Positions 47,401-58,776 of a stretch of DNA of 64,000 nt are shown here, in pieces. The number at the start of each line of letters is the position of its first letter. Within the stretch, counting starts at the first letter, position 1. The translations under genes were made by a program, and so were the position numbers. Source of the stretch: Deuterostichococcus epilithicus. Its lineage: Eukaryota; Chlorophyta; Trebouxiophyceae; Prasiolales; Stichococcaceae. The notes under the pieces are model-generated. The model was not told where the DNA came from. It saw only the letters and a program-made list of their open reading frames with translations, and did no database searches. The DNA lies in NCBI GenBank assembly GCA_033439295.1, contig JAVTLE010000021.1, forward strand, positions 1,860,009-1,924,008, in the 5' to 3' direction.

Positions 47401-50400
47401 GCGGGACACGCACGCCAGCTGCACGCACGCGCCGGGGGTGCCCGCGTCGTCCAGGAGCTGCTATGGCTGCTTCCTGTCACGGAGCGTCTCATGTGCTGTG
47501 CACCCGATGTCACGCTACATCAAGATGACGTGCCAGTGAAGAGGAGCTGCCCTGCACTGCATCCCGCCTCCCAAGATGCGCTGACTGAAAACCGTGACCA
47601 TCGCTAGGTGTTATCTGATGTGTTGCATACCCCTATCACCGCACGCCGCGCAGGGCTTCGACCCGCACGTGGTGGAGATGATGCTGGAGGCGCTGCGGGT
47701 GGAGACGGCGGCGCAGGAGGACACCCCCTCCGCGGTGCTGGCCGACCCGCTGCGGGCGTCGCTGCCGCAGCATGCCATGCGGCTGCACACGCCCGCGCGC
47801 CTGCCTCCGCTCGTGCTGCACTCGCTGCGCCAGGCGGCCGCAAAGCTGTTCACGGTGAGCGCCGCTGCCGCTGGGTGCCATGTTGACGAGGGTCGATGAA
47901 CACATGAACACCTGACAGAAGCCGGCGAACCCTGCGCATCACTGCAAGCGCGGTCGCACTCTTTTGTGCAGCTGACCGGCTTCCAGCTGCCGCCCTGTTG
48001 CTGGGCTGCCCTCCTGCCCCGGGCTGCTGACTTATGCTGGCATGCGACAGGACCTGGGGCTGCAAGACTACGCGCGATTGGACGGCTGGGTGCTGATGCC
48101 GCTGTCGACGGCGGGCATGGAGCTTGGCTCAGACTCCACCCCGGAGCAGGACGAGGCTGATGTAGCGGAGCTTGAGGCGGCGGCAAAGGCAGAGGAAAAC
48201 CTGACGCAGCAGGTGCGCTGTTCACGCTTGTCGCTCAAACTGGGAGGGGGCTCACCTGCGGCCGGGTCTGTATGTCACACACGACACTGCCCCAGCAATC
48301 AGTCACTGCTTGTCTCGTACTTGCTGACTGGCTGCCAGTGCATCCTGTCATGCCATCAAGTGTGCAAACTCCATGAACTGCGAGCGGCTGCACTCGGGAC
48401 ACCGCGGCGCCAGGCGGCTCGTCGGCTCTTTGTCGTCGTCCGAACGTGCGCTGCGCCCCACAGGAGTATGACGCCGACGGGCTGCCCATCACGGCGGCGG
48501 CCAGCCTGGAGGCGGCGCGCAAGGCGGACCGCATGCTGCAGGAGGAGGCGGCGGAGATGGAGGCCGACATCCAGCGCCAGCGGGAGGCCTTCGAGCAGGT
48601 GCGGTCCCCGCCTCGCCGGACTCACAGACTCGCTCACAGGCGGCTTCAAGACGCGTTTCATCTTGAAGCTGGGCCCGACCCCTGCCTTGCAGGTCGTCCT
48701 GCTGACGACATGATGGAGCACACAGCTGGTTGCAAGTGTGAAAATTGCTTGGCACCGCCTGTTTGGCACAGGCGGTGGCATCGGCGGAGGACGCGGAGGC
48801 GGATGAGCAGGCGTCTGACGACGAGGACGAAGACGACGATGAGGGGGCCGAGGACGAGGACGAGGACGAGGACGAGGATGCGTACGAAGATGCAGACGAG
48901 GATGACGAGGACAGCGACGAGGTGCGGGCGCATCAGGCTGGCTAGGTTGCGGCTCCCGCAGCCAGCTTCAGCCGCCACGCGACCGTGGCGGGGCGGCGCC
49001 AGCCGGGGGTCGGCTTGGATAGGATTGCGGGAGGACCCCCGCCTGCATCGCAGAATGCAGCCCTGCAGGAGGGAGAACTGTCGACCAGCAGGAAGAGCCG
49101 GCACCAGTGCCAACACCAGCAACGTGTTCGTCGCTCACTGCTTTGATCGCGATGCTGCGCAGGACGAGGACGAGGACGACGATGAGGAGTGGGAGGACCC
49201 GGCGGCGTGGACGCCCGAGGAGCTGTGCCGCATGGAGGAGGGCACCATCATGTTCTCCGACGTCAACCTGCGCGCCGACACCGCGCCCACGGCCCTCCTC
49301 TTTCAGCAGGTGCCGCTCATCTACTGGCAATTGGGTCAGTGCGTTGACGGTGGTTCCGTGGCAAGGTTAACAATGCCAGGACTGCACCTCCTCCCTTTTT
49401 GGTGCACCTTTCAACTTGGCACAGCTCCCTTGGGGTGTCTGGCAAGCCCACAAAGATTTCCATTAGTTGAAGCATTACGGCGAGGCGCAGCCGAAATAGC
49501 TTCTGAGTGCAATGTCATTGACGACACTGTCTGAGCTGCACCACAGGCAGCAGCAGTCGGCATGACGCACGCGGGCGTCGTGCGGCATCTGGTCAGCCAG
49601 GCAGCCATGCGGCGGGGGCTGCCGCCGTTGCCCGCGCCTGCCACCCTGAACTTTGCCGAAGACCTGCAGGCCATTGCGGAGGCCCAGCAGGCGCGCTGCT
49701 GACTGCTTGGATTTTCCCTTGTAGTTTTAGTGTGCTGGATTGAAATGCCATGCACATGGCCTGCTTCGTGTCCACTAGTGTCTCTGAGATGCCGACTGCT
49801 GCATGGCGCGCAGGTGGAGGTGCTGACGAAGGAGGGTGAGGAGGGCCTCGAGGACATCCTCGAGGAGGAGCCAGGTGCAGCAGCAGGGCAGCAGCAGTCG
49901 GCGCCGCAGCAGCAGCGGCAGCCGCAGCAGAGTCAGCAGGCAGCAGGCGACGCCGCCGCCGGCCTCGGCGGCTTTGGCGACCTCCCAGACATCTCCTTCC
50001 CGGCGACCGGCGGCGAGGGCGCCGAGTTTGGCGACTACGGCGGCGGCTTTGCGGCCGGTGGTCCAGACGACAGCGTGAGCATCGCCTGAAGCGCACCATG
50101 GGAATGTTCAGTAGCTGTAGGGTTGTGTAGGTATGAAGTTTGTGTCCTGCGCTGCTGCCTTGGCGAGTCGCAACGCGGTCAGCAGCTGCGGGCACGGTGC
50201 ATGCAGCATGACGTACAAGGACACACCCGGCTGGCAGCCCCGCGATCGGGGGCTGCCGCCTACATGCAGATCGACTTCAGCAACCTGGCGGCAGTGCTGT
50301 GTGGAGCTGCTGTTCATGCCTTTTCGACTGGAACATGGCAGGCGTGGCAGAGTCCGGTCAGCCCCTCTGGGCTGACGGACCCGGAGGTGGACCGCTACCA

Positions 50401-53400
50401 GCCAGACTCCTACGGCCAGCAGCAGCAGGCCGCCGGCTTCGCATACCCCGATCAGCAGACGGTTCCCGATTACATGGCCGGTGTGCGCCCTCCCCTTGGA
50501 TTAAACTCTGACGAGGGGATCAAATCGCTGACTGACAATCCGAGTTGCGGCCTCTTCTTGACAAAGCACCGCCCCTGTGGCTGCATGTTTTGCCTTTGCT
50601 GCCACAGGCGACATCCTAGCCAGCACGTTCCGCTGCACGCAAAGCTCTCAGGTTTCGAGCCCTGACCCTCAGGTGTCGACGGGGAGGCAGACCAGTACGG
50701 GCAGCAGTACAGCGCAGCGCAGGCAGGCAGCCAGCAGCAGGCGCCGCGGCAGCAGGGAGACGCGTCGTCACCCGAGGAGTCCGAGGACGAAGACGATGAC
50801 GACGAGGAGTATGTGGAGCAGCTACAGGTTGTCCACGCTTTGCAGAGCCTCCCCCATTCTCAACTGCCGTGCGCTGTGAGGCTTCGAACCTGTGCAGGAC
50901 GTGCACGCTGGCACCAGCATCCTGTCTGCACGCCGTGCTGCGTGTGCATCCCTCACATCATTTCCACGCCCGCACGGCACAGCCAGTCACGTCTCGGAGT
51001 AACTACTACCACGCGATTGCCATTCTGGCACACACTGAATGTCGTGCCTGCCCTGCGCAGGCGCCTCGCGGGCCGCAGGTGTGGGTGCTCATGGGCGGCG
51101 AGGGCGGCGGCCGGCAGGACGCACTGGCCGCGGGGCGCGCCGCCTACCTGGCGCTGGCAGGCCCCGCGGCGGACGAGGCGGCGCCCTTCCTGCTGGCGCC
51201 CTTTGCAGCAGGGCAGCGCGAGGTGCGGCGGCGGCGCTGCGGTCGCTCCTGCGCTTGCTGCTCTCACACCAGCCTTGCAAAAGGTCTGCAGCCGCAACAG
51301 TGGGAGCGCCCGAGATGGGGGGTCAGGTCGGGTTGCGGCTGCAGTCCTGCGACGTGTCTGGGCATGTGGAGGGAACCGAATGTGTGACAAATGTGCGCCA
51401 GATCGAGCGCCGGCGGGAGCTGCTGCGGAAGCGCAACCAGCGGCTCAAGATCGGGCTGGAGGAGGACGACCTCCCCCGCGAGCAGCAGCTGGAGTACATC
51501 CGGTGCGCCGCAGCGCTACTCATGCTGCGCCATTCCAGGGCCTCCCCCGAAATGATCTCTGTAGGCCTTAATACATTTTCTAGCTGGAAGAAGATAGCTG
51601 AATGCCTGTGAGGGCCTGATGCAAGCATCCCAGGCGCTTCAGTGCAGCTCGGGAGTCGACGGCGGTGCAAGGAGCGCGCTGCGACAGTCTCGCTGGCGTG
51701 GGTTTCACGCGCCTGTGCTCCCTCTGCCCCACAGGTCTCCGGTGGCAGAGCAGGAGCGGGAGCTCAGCACAGCCGGCGTGTGGTGGCTGCCCTATGGCAC
51801 CACGCTGGCGGGCAGCTGCGAGGCAATCGCAGAGGCGTGTGACGCCGCCCTCGCCCGCGCCACCACCGTCGAGCACGCGCTGCCAGCCGGCGCCCACGAC
51901 GGGGTGAGCGGCCACTCCACCATGATGTGTTCCCCCTAGAAGTCTGTTCCCTGCCGACAGCTCCTGTTCGAGACATGCAGCTGCTGGTCATGTTCCTGGC
52001 GGCAGATGACGCGCCCCTGTCGTGCTGCACAGCAGGCGCACGTTGCCGCCCGCTCCGCACGGCACTTCCCGGCAACCCCCAGAGCACAACATTGCAGGGA
52101 GGCGTCGATCCCACATGGCTCAAGATAGAACCAGACTCGTTTTAAGGAGTTGATGTTGTCGATCACCCTCCTGTGCAGGACATGGTGCGGGCGAAGGCGC
52201 AAGCGGAGCTAGCGCAGGCGGGCGTTGCCGGCGTCGGCGCCCTGTTTGGCGGGCCGCTGTCGGCGCCCCTCGTGCCCAGGTGCTCAGCCGAAGTGCCAGA
52301 GCTGCCGTTGTGGCCGCTCCTGCGGTCCAGCTGCTGCAGAGCCACACCGACTACCAGCAGCCTGAGCCGTTGCGACTGCTCTGCCTCGGGAACTGTACCT
52401 GTCACTCATCACCCATCACTCAGCACCTGGGGTCCGGCCCCACTGCAGGGCCGCAGCCACAGCAGGAGCTGCCCCGCTGCACGTCCCAAGTCGAGGCTGC
52501 GCTGAAACCTGAATATGAGGTCATCTTTTGACCAGGTACATGGACCTGGAGGCGTTCATGGAGGAGGCGACGTCGGCGGAGGCGGTGGTGTGGCTTGCGC
52601 TGGAGGGCGGCGCCGCCGCCGGCCCCCTGCAGCGATGGCTCGAGGAGTGGCGTGTGCCTTTTGCCGGTGCGCCTTCCACTGCAGCGTTTTTCATACGTCC
52701 CTGATGTCGCTCAATCTTCGGCCCTCTGGACGCACATGGCATGTGATGCCTACTGTTGACGCTGGTACTGGACATCGATTCGATAAACACTGAAGGTCTG
52801 CGTGGCCTGCTACCGGCGGTGATGCATCAAAAGCATAGTTCACCTGAGGACGTGCTGTGCGTGCACGCCCCAGTGCTGACAAACTCCGAAGAACATCTGA
52901 GCCGAAGCAGCAGCCCAGTCGTCCCCTTCAGTTGTCCTGCAAAGCACGCGCACTATTTCCTATGTCGCACTGTGCTGCAACAACAAGGCTGTGATGCACC
53001 AAAGCATAGTTCACCTGAGCGCGCCACCATGAGTGTGCGCGCCAGTGATGACAAACCCTCAAAATCGACTGAGCCGAGGCAGCACCTGTTGCACCACGCC
53101 CCTGCTTGCACATGGTTCAATTCGGCACAGAGCTGCGAGGCAGGCCGTGACGCACCAAGTCTCGGATTGGGATGCGCGCGGCGCATGCCTCCCATGCTAC
53201 TGCATCACCATGGTTTCCACTGCCCTGCTGCATGTGTTGAAGGAGCGCCGGGGAGGGGGGGGATTGACACCTGCCATCCGGCTGTGATGCACCAAAGCAT
53301 AGTTCACCTGAGCGCGCCACCATGCGTGTGCGCGCTAGTGATGACAAAACAATTTTCAACTTCGACTGAGCCGAGGCAGCACCTGTTGCACTCCAACTCA

Positions 53401-56400
53401 GCAGGGCCTGAACACGCCTTGCTGCGAGCAGGCTGCGATGAGTCACAACGCGTGACCTTAGCATGGGGATGCGCAGCACAAGCGTACTCGTGCCGTTGCG
53501 CCCGAGGATCGTGCTGCTGACCACGAGTCCTTCCTTCCAGTCCCTGTCCTAAACCCTGTCCCGCGGTGCTGCATGTCCGTCTGGAAGCTCTCCAGCTCTG
53601 TGGGATTGGTGGTGATGCACCAAAGCATAGTTCACCTGAGCGCGCCATGTGCGTGTGCGTGCCAAGGATGACAAACTCCGAAGAACAATCTGAGCCTCTC
53701 CCCAGACACTGCAGCCACAGCGGCCTCCGATCGGTGCCCCGCGCTTACGAGACGAGGGCCTGCCTGCCTGCCTGCCAGTTCTGACTTTCTGTAGCAATGG
53801 CCGGCTGTCTCTGCCGCTGGTACAGAGCTGCCGTTCCGAGCCTTCCCCCTGGGGGCCCCCCTGCCCCGCGCGCAGGCCTGAGCGCGGTGTCGGCGGAGAT
53901 GTGCGCTGACCGGGCGGCGGTCGCGACGGCGCTGCACGAGATGGAGCAGCACGGCATCACCACCGCGCCGCAGCACATGGTGGAGGCTGCCGAGCTGCTG
54001 CCGGCGCTGGAGGACGAGGACTCTGCGGCGGCGCTGTGGCAGCAGCTGCACGAGGCCGTCGGTGCGCGCGCAACCGGCTAGCACATGCCATGGATGCAGC
54101 TGCCGCCCCTCAGTGAGCATGCAGCGGTGTCCCGCAGCCGCCGGCCGGGCGCCTCCCGTGGCCTTGCACAGCAACTGCGCTTTCGGCGGCGCAACGCCTG
54201 CACACCCTCACACGCTTTCACATGCCTTCACATGCCTTCACACCTAGACCCAGGCGCGCCGATGCATCGTGGTTTCTTCCACGTGCAGGCGCGTCCGGCG
54301 CCGCGACCAGCGCGCTGGTGGTGCGGCCGGCGGCCAACGCGGGCGCCGCCGGCGTCGCGGTGCTGCAGAGCGCCGAGGACCTGGCCTGGTACGTGCGGGC
54401 GCTGGGCGAGGGCTGGGCGCGCATTCCAGAGGACACGTTGTCGCTGCCGCACGGCGTCATCCCGCTGCCGCAGCCGCCGGCGGAGCGCCTCATCCTTGAG
54501 CCCTACATCAATCCCAACAGGTGAGCCTCGCATCAATCCCAACAAGATTTGGTCGCAGGCGGCTGGTTGTGTCTTCATCCCTCCGCACTTCCCTGTGCTT
54601 GTCTCCTTGTTCACACCCTGAGCAAGCGCCTGGTGCAAATTGCCGGTTTACGGACAGCTGTGCACCTGTCTCGACGACGGCTGCATGCCAGATGAGCAAG
54701 GCGTGCTCTGGCCTTTCGCCCGTGTCATGCCCTTTGACGATTGATATATGCTATATGTAACGAGTTACCTGTCCTTCGAGGAGCTTGAAATTGTTTCGAA
54801 GAGGGACAGAGGAGGAGTCCCTCTCGGAGAGGTCCCTCTTTTTGGAGGAGGGGATTGAGGTGTTTGCGTCAGAGCAGCACCGACAGGCTGCTCTGCTACC
54901 TGAGACACCGAATGCACATTTGGACGGCTTCATCCGCCCCTTCGTGTCTACTCGCTCAAGGTTGCGACCAGCTTCAGCCTGAGACACCTGAAACATGACC
55001 CGTGTGTGCCTGCAGCGTGGTGCTGCGGGAAGGGGTCGACGACGCGCCGTCGGCGCCGCAGTGGGCGGACGACTCCCATTGGGCGCGCGTCAGCTGGTCC
55101 CTCATCGGCCAGCGCGGCCGCATGCGGGTGCTGCCGCCAACCCTGCATGCGGCGCGCGTCGATGCGGACGGCAACATCCTGGTGCGTGCCCACCCATCAG
55201 TCACTGGCGAGGCTGTCTGTTGCGCAATCGGCTGGGGCTGCAGGGAAGCTCGGCTCAGGACCGGGCTGTGCATGTGAGCTCGCGGACGAAGATTGTAAAG
55301 GACTGTCCTGTCCAGCAATGTCTGTGCTGCTTCCCTGCCAACAAAATGTCTCCGGGGCGCCGTTGTGCACAGCTGCACAAGTGCCACAGATGCCGAAGAA
55401 GCCAGAGGGAGAATGCCAGATGCAAGTGCCTTCGTTCAGCTTATGTGCTCATGCCTGAGGTCTGGTGGGAGCGGATGTGATGCCAGCGTCTACATGCTGA
55501 GCTGCTGGGCATGGCGCGGCAATTACCAGTGTACTGCCGTTCGTGCAGGAGGGGGGTGAGGAGGTGCGGTACACTCCAGTGCCGGAGGCGCTGATAAGCG
55601 ACGCCGCGCTGGAGGGCGCCACCCGCCGCATCCAGGACGTCGCCGTGCGTCTCGCCCTGCGCTCCGCCGCCACGCTGCACACCTTCGTCCAGGTCCGCGC
55701 ATACCGCCGCTGCTGCTGCTGTCGGCCCCGAAATGCGAGGACTTTGTCGGGTGCCGTGTCGTGCCCGCTCCTTGTGATGCCTGCCCATGACGACTGCTCT
55801 GACAAGGTTGCTGCCAGGCCGGCGGCAGCTGGTGGCCCGCCGCGGGGACACGCCTGTGCTCAACAGTTGTGTGCTGGCCTGCAGGCGGAGTCGGGAGACA
55901 TCGTCATGGTGGACGTGTCCCCCGGCGCGGACCTCACACCCGGCTCCGTCTTCCTGACCCAGGTGCTGGCTCGCGACTTTTCACTCCCACACATCCTCGT
56001 CTATAACTTTCTGCCCGCCTGCCTTGCCGCATCCCACGCCGGACTGCTTGAGTGCCATCTCTCGAGGTTGTCGCCCCCCGAAGCGGGGCAAGTGACCCTG
56101 CCCTTGGGACTGAAGTGGCTCTTCATCATGGCCGCGCAGTGCCTGGCGCATGACCCGCCGCTGCCGCCGGCGCGGGTGGCGCGCATCCTGGTCGGCGAAG
56201 CAGGCGCGAGCTGCGACGAGCTCCCCGAGCCGGTGGACAGCGGCGAAGATTGGGAGGAGCGCGAGGAGCAACGGCGGCAGGACGCCGAAGACGACGACCT
56301 CGACGATGTCGACCGCCCTGGCGCTTCCGACAGGCGCGCCGCCCTGCCGCCTCTGTCCATGATAGAGCTTCTCGTGTTTCGCAGGGTTTGTTTGGCTTCT

Positions 56401-56802
56401 CCCACACAATTCTTTCGCCACAGAGTTGTGCTGCCGACTAAGGTTCAATTTGCACCAGGCTGTCATGCTGTGCCGCCTGCGGCTACAAATCCTGCAGACG
56501 TACCAAGCGGCAGCATGTCAAGGCCGGTGCACAAAGTTGACTCGAGCAGATGTTTTTCCTAGTGGGCAGAGCTCCCTGCGTGTCTCTGGGTCGCCAGCTG
56601 AACTGGAAACCCTAAGCCATGCAGGTATGGCATGAGTGACGGCTTCCCTGGCGGCCCTGCCGACCAATGGCCCTCGGCGGGCAGCCCCCAGGACGACTGG
56701 CAGCTCAGGAACGACTGGCAGACCGGCAGCACCCTCGGAAGCTACCAAGCCCCTGACGCCGCAGCGCCGCAGACAGCGCCCAGCGAATTCAACAACATTT
56801 GA
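41475..56802 (+). CDS. DDL: SAP-domain protein fused to tandem D-alanine-D-alanine ligase (plant-type DDL), about 2000 residues
   Basis: About 38 exons, nearly all joined in phase 0. The 5' exons (41475-41641, 41734-41798, 41839-42041) look like a plastid transit peptide plus a Ser-rich stretch. 42125-43222 encodes two SAP-like modules (RAELEAELEARGVVPIGEKD; LGISELIAQLRARGSTTVRG plus KKADLVKEL); acidic helices follow to 44876. The first ligase unit (45139-49700) has MTVALLVGG, DVVWPVAHGAWGESGQLQ, FYVKPVRGSGSDGV, LHTPARLPPLVLHSLRQAAA, GLQDYARLDGWVL and IMFSDVNLRADTAPTALLFQ. It is split by an acidic D/E insert (48782-49250). The second unit (51061-56370) has VWVLMGGEGG, a degenerate EGGAAAGPLQ, RPAANAGAAGV, EDTLSLPHGVIPLP and VDVSPGADLTPGSV. 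The tail ends GYQAPD-type, Asn-rich at 56802. Arabidopsis DDL is also a two-ligase fusion, tied to plastid peptidoglycan. An unfused DDL starting at ATG 45115 is possible. One intron has a GC donor (after 41641). Confidence 0.8.
41977..42038. repeat. 31-bp perfect tandem duplication
   Basis: Two adjacent identical 31-base units (41977-42007, 42008-42038) beginning AAATGTCACGATTTCCGCC. The unit length is not a multiple of three. My ligase-gene model reads it in two frames within exon 3 (QMSRFPPSKTT, then NVTISAIKDD); alternatively the exon ends earlier, at 41947, and the repeat is intronic. Confidence 0.95.
52819..53696. repeat. Four-copy local repeat inside a long ligase intron
   Basis: Copies start at about 52819, 52991, 53284 and 53612. 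Each opens with GTGATGCACCAAAGCATAGT (the first copy has small changes), continues TTCACCTGAG, then GTGTGCGCGC-type and TGACAAAC segments, and ends around CTGAGCCG. Copies 2 and 3 match over about 105 bases, including CACCTGTTGCAC. The spacing is irregular (172, 293, 328). All lie in the 1.2-kb intron 52669-53876, on the sense strand of the ligase gene. Confidence 0.9.
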
Positions 56803-57339
56803 GGCTCAGTAGCTACTCGTGTCGCTTGGACCAACACACCTATTTAGAAAGCTAAGCACATGCCGTGACAATGCTGAGTTCATTGTTGTCTAGTTGGTCA
56901 GGAACAGGAGCAAACTGGCATGGCAGTAGTGCTTTCGGCGAGTTAAGTTGAACTCCTGGTGTGTCAGCTACGCTGTGTCGACATCCTTTCATACCTAAAG
57001 TTCAAACACGAACAGGGCGCTCAAGCAGCGTGCTGTGACCTCCAGCGTAGATGATGGACCTGTGGCGGGGTTCCTCCAGCATGTATCTACCAATGGCCAT
57101 CCCTCAGCTTCAATAGCAAAGGTGCAGGAACGCCCTAGCCGCAGCTTAGGTGTCTGCCGCAACACCTTCTCACTGAACGGTGACATCGAAAGGCCAGAGA
57201 TGTTCCGTGTGTTGGTCTTCAGCCGGCTGCCCGCACCCTGATTTCTGAAACCGATGACCTTGTCGCCGAAAAGCGTTGAGGCGCAGCGATCAACGTCTTC
57301 CTGCTTGCCCCAGCGACTTTCCAAGCCACCTGGAGTGAG
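56803..57339. other. Intergenic, convergent 3' ends
   Basis: 537 bases. A 109-codon minus-strand frame (56995-57324) is open but has no splice partner or recognisable feature. Probably 3' UTRs. Confidence 0.5.
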
Positions 57340-58210
57340 TTACCCAGCTGTGCAGTCGCCTTCCGAGACTGACTTTGCTGGGTCCGTCTCCACCTGCCCC
57401 ATCTGCATCGCGTCCCATAAAGCATAGACCTGCAGCACAAGTGTACTGTGCGCGTCAGCGGCGCAAGGGCTGCAGCGGGCAAGTGCCATGCGCACATGTG
57501 TGAGCCTGCACCGGGTGGACACCGACCAGCAGATGAGGCGAACCTTCTGAGGCACATGGCGGAAGGCACGGGCACGGTCAGGTGCCGCGCGGCGGGGCAC
57601 GCACCTCTGCAGTAGACCGCATATCAAAGCCGCGATTATTCGGCTCGTCGGGATCGACAGAGCTGACCACCCCCGGGCGTCGCCGCCGCCCCGTCAGCGG
57701 CCCCGACCGCAGCACCGCATCGGCCTCCTCCAGCGCCTGGCCGCCATTGGCATCGCGCCGCTCCGCAACCGCGCTGCCCCCGCCGCCGCTTGGCTGACCT
57801 CCCTGGCGTTGCTGCAGCTTCTCGAACAGCTCGTACACCTCCGCCGTGCTGCGCATGTCGAAGCCGCGCCGGCTGTCATCATCGGACGCGCTGTCCGCTT
57901 TCTGCTCCGGAAAATGGCGCTGCCCTGCGAGCAATTGGGACAAGGTGCTGAGATGCTATTCGCCGCCGCCCGCGACCTGTCGAAGAAGCGTTCGGCACAG
58001 TCACGAGCAGCCAAAGCGGACAAGCCGGGAAGCTTGCGGTCTGCTTCGTGCGCCAGCTGATGCTCCTGCAGGCACGCCATCGTGCACTGCTGCCAACAGG
58101 GCGCACCCGTGCCGGGCGCTTCTTCACCCCAGCCGTTATTTGAGGGCGTGGCCCTGGCGGGCATGGCGCCGCATCTGCCACGCGAAGATGATGCGCAGGC
58201 AGGCCTCCAT
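57340..58210 (-). CDS. Small hypothetical protein with duplicated GFDMRSTAEVY motif
   Basis: Unrecognised. Three exons chain well: 58005-58065 (EHQLAHEADRKLPGLSALAA), 57605-57924 (QRHFPEQKADSASDDDSRRG ...) and 57340-57429 (stop). A first exon from ATG 58210 (MEACLRIIFAWQMRRHARQ) is likely, but its donor is unclear (no GT in place; a GC donor may be used). The notable feature is an internal duplication: RRGFDMRSTAEVYELFEKLQ and NRGFDMRSTAEVYALWDAMQ. The second copy is assembled across an intron placed between its Glu and Val. Between the copies is a Gly/Gln/Arg linker. The tail is acidic and short. Total length is about 175 residues. No signal peptide or membrane span; function unknown. Confidence 0.5.
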
Positions 58211-58776
58211 CCCGCGAGCGTGCATTGGGCGACCGCTGGTGCTCGCAATACATGTGACGTGACCACCGGCATGGCTTCGGAGCATTCACACGCCAGCCAC
58301 AGTGGCAAGTCGTATCGAGATGAAGATGAGCACCAGATTCACAGTCACAGTCACAGTCACAGCTCCAGAGTTTAGAGAACGCTGTCAGAGATTGTGCTGT
58401 TCGCCGGCTGTGTCGCGTTGGAGGAACACTGCTCTCTCAGTCGGGCTGGTGTGCTGGTGTCCGGTATTGCGATTGTGCAACTTGCCAGCGTGGCAAATGG
58501 CCACACGTGCCTTCGAGCGTCGAGAGGCAGCTTGCCATGTGCTACTCTAGCAGTAGCAGTGATTTACGCTTGAGACTTCGAAGACCTTGACTGTCTTGGC
58601 TTGACTGTCTTGGCTTTCTTCAGCGCCCCGCGGTTGCAGAGTCAGTGCTTCTGTGCGAGGAGACGTCACCGGAAACAAGCAGCAAGCTGAGGAGCTGCCA
58701 GCGCACCAGCAGACCAGAAAGCCTTGTGAAAGCCTCGTTGGAGCTTCAATAAAGGAGAGCGTGGCTGGGTCGTGGC
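58211..58776. other. Intergenic, divergent promoter region of FTSH4
   Basis: 566 bases between the small hypothetical gene (-) and FTSH4 (+). It contains the TCACAG hexamer repeat listed separately. No exon seen. Confidence 0.5.
58339..58362. repeat. (TCACAG)4 hexamer repeat
   Basis: Four perfect TCACAG units in the intergenic region upstream of FTSH4. Confidence 0.95.

Noticed and set aside
52819-53696. CRISPR-like array
   Set aside because: Repeats are 85-105 bases with irregular spacers inside a nuclear intron; not a CRISPR architecture.
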